A DNA stretch of 64,000 nt from Theristus sp. LFF4_11. Taxonomy: Eukaryota > Nematoda > Chromadorea > Monhysterida > Xyalidae. Positions 45,150 through 57,100 of this stretch are shown piece after piece (the first letter of the stretch is position 1; each line of letters opens with the position of its first letter). The stretch spans positions 1 through 64,000 of the forward strand of contig JASANC010001704.1 of assembly GCA_030248135.1 (NCBI GenBank), in the 5' to 3' direction. The notes under the pieces were generated by a model, which saw only the letters and a program-made list of their open reading frames with translations, searched no databases and was not told the origin of the DNA. Position numbers and translations under genes: made by a program.

Positions 45150-48100
45150 ATGATCCTCCGGATATCTTTATGGGTATGTTCAGTTTCGTTTCTTTTGAAT
45201 CTTGTGATTATGGTCACGGTAAAAAAATTTGCTCTTTCACAGGTTTATCAACGCCAGCTGGTGTTTTCAATTAAAAAAATGTTCAACCAGATAAAACGCC
45301 AGGTTCTCTTAAATTCGCGCGGTTTGTCACTGAGAAAAAAAACCAATCCACCATGGTGGAACTCTTGAAAAACGCATTTAGAAAATCTCCCGTTGTTCGT
45401 AGACCATAGCTGGCGCATGCGAATGCCCATGATAAGGCCGAAACTTTTCTGCGTGCAGCAAGCGAGCAAAAACAAAACTGCAGGTAACCTTTTCATCCAG
45501 GGATCGCCGAAGAATCGCAACAACGCCGTCAAAACAAAACAAAACTGTAGCCCAAAAAAATCCCACCAGCAACACCATTCACCATTTGTTACAGATTGCC
45601 ATTCTCCATTTCTGCCGACTGGCGAACGGCGCCGACATGATCTGCGCCCCGCTGATGCCCGAGGGCACCCTCGGTGCGTTACCGGACGGCTGTCGATGGT
45701 TGACGGTGACGGATGCGGACGACGGATGTGCGTACTACGACCTGGAGTGCTCCGATCCGGGTTCGTAGAGATTTTTGTTTGAAAATGATCGAATTTGTGG
45801 CCTTTTAAGCCAGATCTTATTTTGGAAATGTGTTCAGCAACACTGTTTTATAGTGCGACACTTTGTAGTATCACTTATGTACGGAATGGCCGATTAATAA
45901 ACATATGGCAGCTTTTTCAAGGTGCAAGGAGACCGAAAAAATTGAGCAGAAGAAAAAGGCATTGTGTGTGTGTGTCAAATTTAACTAAGATTCTCAGTTC
46001 TTTTATGTTTATTCTTTGTTCAATTTTTCTCCCCTTTGCACACACGGACACGATCTTGGCATTCTTGAAAAAACAACAACTCCTTGTCTGCGACTGATCT
46101 CGCCGTAATGGAGAAAAATACAAAAACTGCCTGATTTATTCGGCCATACTGTACACTCGACATCAGTCTCGCGCGTTTCTGCTTCAGAATTCGACAAAAC
46201 CTGTTTCCTGCCTGAGAAACGCGGCCCCGGCAAACAGATGATCATTCGCTATCATTACGACACCCGCTACGGTCGGTGTCTTCCGTTCATGTACAGCGGC
46301 GAGAAGGCGAACGCGAACAATTTCGCCTCGATGGGCGACTGCCAGCGGCGCTGCGGCGGCGTGGTCGCACTCGCGAACATGGCGCGCATTGGTACAGTCG
46401 AACTCTATAACATAATCCAACTAGCCGATTGGTCGATACATGTATGTATTGTACAGATATTCTGAGCGTGACTTGCTGTGAAGGCGGAGTTTTTCGTTTG
46501 CATAGAATCTGTTCATCACGTGACCACCAACCAATCAGCTAGTTGGATATGTTATTGAGTTATTGAGACCGAATGTGTTAGATACCGTATATTCCATGGG
46601 CCTGTAAGCTTGTCATTGCACTGTAACTGCAATTATTTAGCGTCTTTGTTTTTCATTCCCTCTTTGTTCACGTTTTCCAGCTTGTCCTCTCCGCCCGCTT
46701 CCTGCTCCACCAGAGGGCTGCAACTACGAAACGGTCAACGGTCCTGACGGATGCCCGGATTACAAACTCAAATGTACTGGTTAGTGCCGATCAAAGTTCA
46801 TTAATAGTGACCGGCATGTTCAATGGAATGCATAATTCTATTTTGAAGATATTTTAACGAGTTTACTGTTCCAAATCTGTTTTTTGTTTGTTTTGTTGGA
46901 GTTTGAAACGTAGCCGTGCAGTGTGTGTGTCAACGAAAACAAGGCACTTACTCTTTGTTGTCCCGTCAAAATCCAGCTGTCTTCTGTTACGCTTCATGTC
47001 CGTTGTCTGCCAGAACAAAAACCGCATATTCTTTTCAAATTCCGTTTGCAGTTCCGCCGCCGTTTCGTTCCTGCGCTTTCCATTGCAGATCCATGCGCCA
47101 CCATTCAGTGTCCCCCATGTAATCTCTGTATCAACGGCACCTGTGTGCTGGCGCCCGTCGCGACCGGCTGTCATTTAGCCGTCTGCCAGGACGTTTACTG
47201 CCCAACCGACCGCGCGTGTCGATCTACAGACAACGGTCGCGAGCCGGTGTGCGCGTTCATTTACGTCGCCGACGACTGTCTGCCGCGGGAGGACGTCGGC
47301 CGATGCGACGGTCGCCAGACGGCGTGGTACTACGATTTGGACACGACGAAATGCGAACGATTCACGTACAGCGGCTGCGGCGGCAACAGCAACCGCTTCA
47401 ACAGTGTCGCCGTCTGCGAGGACCGTTGCATGGGCGTGTCGGTGTCGTCGAACGTCGACGCGGTCGAAGGCAGCTGCGCCACGATCCTCTGTCACCCGCC
47501 GTTGGTGTGCAAAATCGCGAACGGTCGAGCGCAGTGCGTGTTCTCGGAGAGTTTTCTGAACTTTGGCATTGTGGCCGCACCGTTCATTCAGCCGCGGTCA
47601 GCGACCGCCAGTAGTACGGTCCCGCCCGAGTGTCGTCTGCCGCCGAACGGCGGTCACTGCACCGGCAACGCGGTCGCCTGGTACTTCGACGTCGGCCTTC
47701 GGATTTGTCTGCAGTTCCGCTACAGCGGCTGCGACGGCAACGCGAACCGCTTCGAGTCGGAGGCGCTCTGCAGGCAGCGGTGTCGTGCGCACGGCGGTCT
47801 CGCGGGCGCATTGGCGCCGGGCTGCGAGCATATCCGTTGTTGGCCGGGCAGTCGTTGCGTGCTGATTGGTCGACAGGCGACCTGTATCGGCACGCCGGCG
47901 GAAGATTTCGGAGCGTTCACGCCGCTAACCAGACAGCCAACGCTGGATGTTATTACTGGCACGCAGCGGCGAACGACGCAGACACTTCAGGAGACAACGA
48001 CGCCCGCGCGAGACTCTTCCGAAGAGGGTACCCAAGCTACAACCGCGCCTCCTGAACGACCGGACGAAGAGACGATCTGTGCGGATGTGTTCTGCCCGAC

Positions 48101-51100
48101 TGCGAAAATCTGTCGAGCCGTTTTTCTCGAACCGGTCTGCGCATTCGCCGAATCACCGGCGGAATGTCTGTTTCTTCCCGATCGTGGAAACTGCGCCGAC
48201 AGTCTGATTCAATGGTACTACGATTTAGACCGCAGTGTATGTCGACCATTCAACTACAGTGGATGCGGGGGAAATGGCAATCGATTTGGCACACCGGAAG
48301 AATGCGCAAGTCAGTGCCCATTGCGGAGCAACAAATCGTCGTTAAACACTCCATTGTCAATAACCGTCACTTTGCCAGGCCAGTTACTCTCAACAACTAC
48401 TGTTGGCGATTTTGAAGAGGAAGAGATTATCGAACAAGTAGCCGTGAAACCTGATTTGTCAAGCAGACAAGAAGCGGTTTGTGAGGCTGTGTTTTGTCCG
48501 AGCGGTAAAATTTGCCGAGCAGTGTTCCGCGAACCGGTTTGTGCCTTGGCCGAATCACCAGAAAAATGCTTGTACCTTTTCAATCGTGGAGATTGCTCTG
48601 AAAATCTGGTGCAGTGGCACTACGATTTAGACCGGAGTTCGTGTCAGCCGTTTAACTATACCGGGTGTGGCGGTAACACTAACCGGTTTCGGACGCTACA
48701 AGAATGCAGAAACCAATGCCCGTTGCCAAGTAGCGAACAGCCTTCAGCAAACATCGGTTCTTCAACCACGGATGGCTCGTTTCCAGACGCCTCTACAGCG
48801 GCCGAATCCATTCCTGACTACGTTATTGACAAAGTCACGGTGCAACCGGAATTGGCGGACCGACACAGCGCCGTATGTCGAGGCGTGTTCTGTCCGGTTG
48901 GCAAAGTCTGTCGCGCTGTCTTCCGCGAGCCAGTCTGTGCGTTGGCTGAAAGTCCGGAGGATTGTATGTTTCTCCCTGACGGTGGCAACTGCGATGACCA
49001 CGTCGTTCGGTGGTACTATGACTTGGATGACGGCTCATGCCTGCCGTTCAACTACAGTGGATGCGATGGCAATGGTAATCGATTTGGCACGCCAGACGAA
49101 TGCAGCAGTCAATGTCCATTACCAATTAACAAGCCAGTTGTAACAGATGGTGCGATTGGAACTGCGGAAAACTCGACGGAAGATTTGATGACCAAGGACG
49201 AAAACATTTTGGACTATGTTATACAGCGAGTCACAGTGCAATCAGAAGCAGCCAACCGAGCAAACGCCGTCTGCAAAAACGTGTTCTGTCCCAGTGAAAA
49301 AATCTGCCGAGCAGTGTTCCGGGAGCCGGTTTGTGCTCTGTCCGACAGCCCGCAGAAATGCCTTTTTCTTCCGGACAGTGGGAATTGCACTGACAATCGC
49401 ATTCAATGGTATTTTGATTTGGACCAACATTCATGTGTTCCATTCAACTACAGCGGCTGCGACGGAAATAAGAACCGCTTCAATTCGAAGACCGAATGCA
49501 ACAGTGAATGTCCACTTCCAAAATCAGACGAAACTATTGTTGACCGCAGCGGTGTCGCCACAATCACGGGACCAGAAAGTCAGCCGTTTTTAAGAGCCAC
49601 TGATAGTGGGCCCGAGTCCGAAAGTCCGATTAAACTAGCTACGGTCGCTCCGATGATCACTGCTCGACAGAAAGCCGTTTGTAAAAATGTTTTCTGTCCA
49701 GATGGCAAAGTATGTCGAGCTGTGTTTCGTGAACCGGTCTGTGCGTATGCAGACTCGCCAGAAGAATGTCTGTTCCTTCCTCGCTTTGGAAATTGTGACG
49801 AGAATGCTCTGCATTGGTATTATGACTTGGACGAGATTCTTTGTCTTCCGTTTAATTACAGCGGTTGCGGCGGTAATGACAACAATTTCAAATCGGATGC
49901 TGAATGCGACCGTAATTGTCCGTTGAAAACACTTCTTGAAGAAGAAGAGACGACAGGAGGGAGTGCCAATTCAGAGCGAGAAAATGTCGACAAAGTTGTT
50001 GTATTGCCTGATTCTACTGATCGTCAACAATCAATTTGCAGCAACGTCGTTTGCCCAACCGACAAGATCTGTCGCGCCGTCTTCCGGGAGCCCGTTTGTG
50101 CATTGGCGTTATCACCAATCGACTGTTTGTTTCTTCCCGACTACGGAGACTGCGATGACAGTTACGTTCAATGGTATTACGATTTGGACGAAACCCAGTG
50201 TGTTACCTTCAATTACAGTGGCTGCAATGGTAACAATAATCGGTTCGGTTCGGAACTGGAGTGCAGTTTGCAATGTCCATTGAATACATCAGCAGAAATT
50301 CTCTCAACTGTTGCTGAACTACCTGGCACTACCCAAAGTGACTCGTTTACCGTCGCCAGTACCCCAGCATCAAATACCCCGGAGGAATTTTTTGAGCAAG
50401 TGATCGTGCTGAATCCGTCCGCTAGCCGGCTAGAAACGATTTGCAAAAATGTTTTCTGTCCACCCGAAAAAGTCTGTCGCGACGTGTTTCGCGAGCCGGT
50501 TTGTGCGCTCGCTGGCTCTCCACAGAAATGTCTGTTCCTTCCAGATCGTGGAAAGTGTGAAGAGAACTATATCCAATGGTACTATGATCTAGACGCGAAT
50601 GCGTGCAGAGAATTCAATTACACTGGATGCGACGGCAATGACAACCGGTTCGAAACGGAAAACGAATGCAGTACACAGTGTCCGTTATCCAAATCGAGCA
50701 CAGAAACAGTATCGGAAATTGGTTTGCCGCTTGAAAACATTCCGGTTTGCGGCGCCGTGGTTTGTCCACAAGACAATATTTGCCGCGATATCCTGGGCGA
50801 ACCGGTGTGTGCTCCGCCGTCACTACCGGAGCAGTGCTTGTTTCTGCCGTCGCGCGGAACCTGCACGGGCAACTATATGCAGTGGTACTTTGATCGCGAC
50901 CGAAACGCTTGCTTGCAGTTCACGTACAGTGGCTGCGGTGGTAACGTGAATCGGTACAGTAGCTTCAATATCTGCGCACGTCAGTGTGACATGCCGACAG
51001 CCGAACTCGACTCGGGCGTTTTGAGCCAGCCGTCAATTCCGGTCGTCCTGTCAACAGTGCCACACAATAATGCACGCAACCTCACGTGCTGTGGGCTGCC

Positions 51101-54100
51101 GAAGGATCCGGGGCCATGTCGCGCGCGAATACCAAGGTATTACTACGATACAGGATCAGACACGTGCGCGCCGTTCGATTACGGCGGCTGCGGTGGAAAC
51201 GAGAACAACTTTGAACGACTTCAAGATTGTGTTGATCTGTGCGTTGTCTCGACTAAATCAAATGGCCACACAACGACAATACCGTCTGGCGATTGTTTCC
51301 TTCCGAGAGATCCGGGCACGTGCGATGGAAACGAGCCGCACTGGTATTACAACGCCGAAATCCGCGTATGCATGCCGTTCACCTACACCGGCTGCGAGGG
51401 CAATGCGAACCGGTTCCATACACTTGATGACTGTACTGAAAAATGTTCTGCGTTCGATTCTGCAGATTCATGTGCAAATGTTCTATGCCCTGATGATACT
51501 GTCTGCCATTCACTGAGTACTGGTGAGCCAGTTTGTGCGCCATCAAAAGTGCCGGATCGCTGTCTCGAAATACCTGACGCAGTTTTGTGCTTTGATGTTA
51601 ACTTCCAACAGTGGTACTATGATGTTGACAGCCGAACCTGTAAGCAACACGCTGGTAATCGTTGCAGTGCTGGCGTGAATGGGTTCGGCAGCTTCGACGA
51701 TTGCCACTCAACTTGTTCCGTTGGGCCTGTTAACTCATGCTCTGACGTTGTTTGTCCCGCTAATAGACTGTGTCGATTGGTCAACAATGAAGCGCCAGTG
51801 TGTGCGTTCAACGATCAACCCCCAGAATGCTTGTTTGCGGCGGTGTCAACATCCTGCGAAACTGATGATGAATTTCGTTGGTTCTACAATCTCGAGACAA
51901 ATCAGTGCCATTTGTTCGATAGGTCGGCTTGTGGAACAGGCTCAAATAAGTTTAACAGCGCAGCGTCATGCGTCCGTAACTGTGTCTCAAACGCCTCTGA
52001 TGCAATTGACTTGAAGTTATCGTTTGGCCGAAACAACCTGGCAATTCGAGCTAGCGACCTGCCAATTTCCGACAGCGAAAATTCGGCGCAACTAGAGAAA
52101 CAAACAGAAATCGCGGTTGAAACTGCAGCACAGATTGTTTCTGCACCTATTACCAATAAGGTGCCGACTGCATGTACGCTTCCGAGGGAGCGGGGTCCAT
52201 GTAGAAATTTCAGCATTCGGTACCATTACAAAAACTCCGCCAATCGATGCGAACCATTCGTGTATGGCGGGTGCAACGGAAATGCAAATAATTTCCAATC
52301 GATGTCGAAATGTCAAGGTGTCTGTATTGAGGCTGGTCAGTAATGATGCTATTTTATTCAGTTGCTTATATTTATGTTTGCTTTAAATGTCCAGTTGAAC
52401 ACGCACTAAAAGTCTACTTGTATAAGGCAAACTTGAATTAATCATGAAACAAACACAGGGAGGTTCTACAAAGCTACCGAATATCAGCTACGTCAGAAAC
52501 ATTTCAAGTTTGAACTGGAATTTGCTTTGATGACAATGCAGATGTTTTAATTGTAGTTGTTACTCGGTAGCATCGGTTTGATTTCACCCTGCTTAACGTT
52601 GACGGTATACAGTCGAACTCTAAATGATAGGGAATCAGCTGATTAGTTGGCGATTACGGCATGCATGATTTCTGTGCAAACCAAACTCCGCCCCCACAGC
52701 AATGCCTGCACAAAAAGCATGCATACCGTAATCACCAACCAATCAGCTGATTTCCCATGATTTAGAACTTGACTCTAGAATTAACCCTGTCTTGCAGATG
52801 CATGCGCCACCATGCTGTGCCCGCCGTGTAATCGCTGCGCGAATGGCAGCTGTGTCATGGACACAATGTCCACTGGTTGTCATTTGGCTGTTTGTAACGG
52901 CGTGCAATGTCCCAGCGATCGCATATGCCGGTCGCCAGATCGCGGGCAAACCGCCGTTTGCGCGTTTCTGCACGTTCCGGATCAGTGTTTACTTCGGGCG
53001 GACCCGGGCCCATGCAAAGCGATCAAGCCGATGTGGTTCTACGATCCGTCGAACGATGCTTGCGAGCAGTTCTCATACGGCGGATGTCGCGGAAACGAGA
53101 ATCGTTTTGCGACGAAATCTGACTGCGAACACCGATGTACGGGCAAGAAGAGGCCGGATGCTAGCGGACGGCCGCCAACCGCCGATGACGAACAACCGAG
53201 AGAGTCGTGCGACTCCGTTCAGTGTTCACCACCGCTCGTCTGCCGGATCGTCAACAATCGTCCGCGATGCGATTTCGTTTCCGACGACAACCGCAGCAGC
53301 AGCAACACAGAACAACCGGGTGAACCGCCTGCAGTGAGTCCGGACGATTCGCCTGCATCAACGACCGCTTGTCATCATCCGCCCGAGACCGGTCGTTGTC
53401 GTGCGGCCTTCAAGATGTGGTACTATGACGCGGCGCTACAGTTGTGTCTGCAGTTCACGTATGGCGGATGCGGCGGAAATGAGAACCGGTTCTCGAGTAG
53501 GGAGCAGTGCGAGAGGCGCTGTCGACCGGAGCAGTCGAGCAGTCTGGACACCAGCGTCAGCAGTGTGTCCGATTGCGCCACGGTCAACTGCGGCCGAGAC
53601 AGCGAGTGCCTGATCATTAACGACCGACCGACGTGCATTCGATCGATTGCGCCAGTGTCTCCGTTGACAGCGTCCGTCTTCGTCGGTCAGCCAGTGCAAA
53701 GTCCGATCTGTCGTCTATCTCGTGACTCCGGTTCGTGTCTCGCCTTCTTCCCTCGGTTCTATTACAACCACGAGCGTCAACAATGCGAGCAGTTCGTCTA
53801 CGGCGGCTGTGGTGGCAACGAGAATCGCTTCGAGACGCGCGAGGCGTGCGAGCGGAGGTGCGCGACGAACGACTCGAATTCTGGTAATTTCAAACGAACG
53901 CTATTACAATAAAAACACCGAAATGTTCAATGTCACAACTGAATGTCCAATGAATGTTACTGTCCTGTTTCAAGCGTCTTGTCCTGTGCCCGATTCTGCT
54001 CGTACGGGTTGTCGGTGGCAGACGTATGGTATTCAGTCGAATGGCTGTCCACTGTACCGTCTCGACTGCACAGCTGCAGGTTGTGGCTGTGTTTCTAACA

Positions 54101-57100
54101 TCAGTGAAGCACTCATCAAGCGCTTCTTGTTTCTTATTTGTGTGTCCATGTGCTCAGGTACCGGACCAGGTGCAGGTGCTGGCTCGACCTGTGCCGCTCG
54201 CCTCTGCCCGGAATGTCATGAATGTCGCGAAGCCCAGCAACCCAACGGCCGTGTTGAAGCGCAATGCGTCGTCGCACCGAACTGCTGTCCACGTTAGTGA
54301 ACGCAGCTCTTTTGTTTTTTTGCAGATATTTTGTTTTTAAGTCGCAGCTACTGCTGAAAACGCAAAAATGCGATCCTATGTGTTTATAGTAGTAAGTCGC
54401 AGCTCTACTGTTGCAAATGAAAAAACGCGATCCTATGTGTAATCAATTGTAAGTTTTTTTATGTTTTTTACCAATTTTTTCAGGAAACCAACGTCAAGTG
54501 GAATGCATTTCCGATCCGTGCCGTTTGCCTGCGCCATGTCCGAGTGCAGTCCACTGCATACCAATCGCTTGTGACCAGTGCAGAGCGCGTTTCTACGACG
54601 CTCACTGGAACGAAGTGCAATGCACGCCCGCTGCGTCGCCCGCCCCACCACCATTGACGGACGTGTGCGCCCGAGTGCGTTGCGGCCAGTGTGAACAGTG
54701 TAAAGCGGTGCGCACAGCAGATGGAGCAACAAGCGCACGCTGTGTCGTGCGGCCTGGCTGTTGTCCGGGTGTGCCAATTGTTTTTTTTTGTTTTCAGTTT
54801 TGTTTATCACAGGAAAAACAGAAAGTGAAACGTCTGGAAACGAGAGTTAACCATTGAGTAACGTTGGCGAACATCATGCATGTTCTCTGGGACGTTACTC
54901 AAGGGGGACGTTTAGCAACGTTACTCCAAAGGTTAGCGACACGGAAAACGTTGCCTGCGCGTCTCAAAATGCACAGCACGGTGGAAACTTGAACGTTTTA
55001 ATCTGGGTTTACTTTTTGGCTCTTTATTGTCAGTTTTTTCAGATGGTTTACTGAAACCTTTGTTACAGCCGGCGTGCCAACAGCAAACTGTTTCGCCGAT
55101 CCGTGCCAGGTGACGGCACGCTGTGACGGCGTTGCGCACTGCGTGTCACAGTACTGCGACGGCTGCACGGCAGTTTTCTACGACCTGGAATGGAATCGAG
55201 TGACGTGTCCGCCGCCAACGCCATCTCCGACCACGGTGGCGCCACCTGACGTGCAAGACCCGTGCGCGCGCGTGCGCTGCCGGGAGTGCCACGAGTGTCG
55301 TTCTTCTGACGGCAATGATGGCCGCAGAGTGGCGAACTGCGTTCGACGCCCATACTGCTGCCCACGTACGTGTGATACCGTCGAAGATACATTTCGCTTG
55401 TTATAGGGCACGAACACACGTCGAACTCTGAATTATAGGGAATCAGCGTCGTCGTTGGTGATCACGTGATGCATGCTTTCTGTGCAGAAATTGCTGTGCG
55501 AGGCTTAGTTTGGTTTGCGCAGAATGTGTGCTTCACGTGTGATCGATCACCAACCAATCAGCTGATTCCCTATAATTTAGAGTTCGTCTGTCTGTTTGAA
55601 CTTTTACAACCTGCTGGCATCCGCAAGTTTTTCATGCGTCCACTTTCAATCCATTTCAGGCGGAACACAGAAAACAGTCTGCAAAGCCAACCCCTGTCAA
55701 ACGGCAACACGTTGCGACAGCGTCGTTCACTGTGTCCCGGACGACTGCGACGGTTGCAATGCGAACTTTTACGACGCACAATGGAACGGTGTCCTCTGTC
55801 CGCAAACGAAGCCGAAGCCGGCGAAGCCAGTGTCTGTGAATGCGTGTTCGCGGATGCGTTGTCGTGCCGGCTACAAGTGTATCGCCATTCGCAAGCGTGC
55901 TTACTGTGTTCGGCCGGAATTTAGCAATGCTGTTGCAGTCAGCGTTACACACTCAACAGGTGTTCATTCATTTGTTTCTTTTTCGTTTTATGGAACTAAC
56001 GAAACGTTTCGTTCGTGAGTGTTTGTGCATTTAATATTTCGGTTAGTTTTTTTGTAAACCCCCTTTTTAGAGTGTCCACTGGTGAAACGACCCGCACCGC
56101 CAGCTGGCTGTGTGTACCGATATCCGAAACCAACAGTCGACGTGCCGTGTCCAGAGCCGCAGGTCGGGTGCTCTCCGTCCAACAGAAGCCACAGTCGACA
56201 AAAACGAGAAGCAGATGTACGTTGAGTGTTAGCTGAAGATAAGCTCACGTCATTGGCAAACAAATCTACACAAACGTTTTTTTAGGATAACCCGTGCGTC
56301 TACATCACGTGTCCTCCGGAGCATCCAATCTGCAGACCGATCCGCAAGCAAGCAATCTGCATCGCTGACACTGGATTGAGCGATTCGTCCGATGATAGCC
56401 TAGCTGTTAGTGAACGCCTTTCTAATCCAGATGTTTGAGTCTATTTTCACATGAACCGCACATCAAAACTGGAGTCGTGTTACTGCTGTATGACCTATTT
56501 TTTCAAACGTGTCTTACTGAAATAACGTCATGTGCCGCAAAACATGCGCTTGCCGTTCACAGCAAACCAGACTTCCCGTTTAGCCGATTTCTGCCCGTAA
56601 ACAAATGGTGAATGTCGAATCAGTCACACCAAACTAAAATTTTAGTGCCTGTACTTTGACAAACGGGCGTTTTTAAAGCAGATGACGTCATTTTAGTACG
56701 GACACATTTGAATAAATCCACAATACATTCTAGGACGCGTGTCTGCTACCAGAAGACCCGGGAACGTGCAGCGGCTCTCAAACGCGCTACGCGTACGATC
56801 GATACACACGGCGCTGCAATGCCTTCCAGTACAGCGGTTGTGGCGGTAACGCCAATCGGTTTTTCAGCGCTCAGGAGTGCGAGCGAAAATGCAGCAGCTT
56901 TGGTGGTATGTTAGAAAGTTTTCTGATGAGTGAGTATCTGCAGCTGTTTGGCACTTATGTTACACCCCCGTGGCCTGATGGTAGCGCGTTAGACTCGTTG
57001 GGGGATCGAGCCGCGTCGAGGGGTGTGTATAGGCATTTAATGACAGTAGAAAACTCGATGGGCATCCTACCCGCCGACATTCCGTATGCGTTTCTAGGCT

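Noticed and set aside
46923..47088. Open frame upstream of the giant Kunitz exon, as if coding began near 46923
   Set aside because: The frame is open by chance. A TTGCAG acceptor at 47088 joins in phase to exon 46681-46779 and to a signal peptide at 45150, and the upstream residues show no Cys-rich character.
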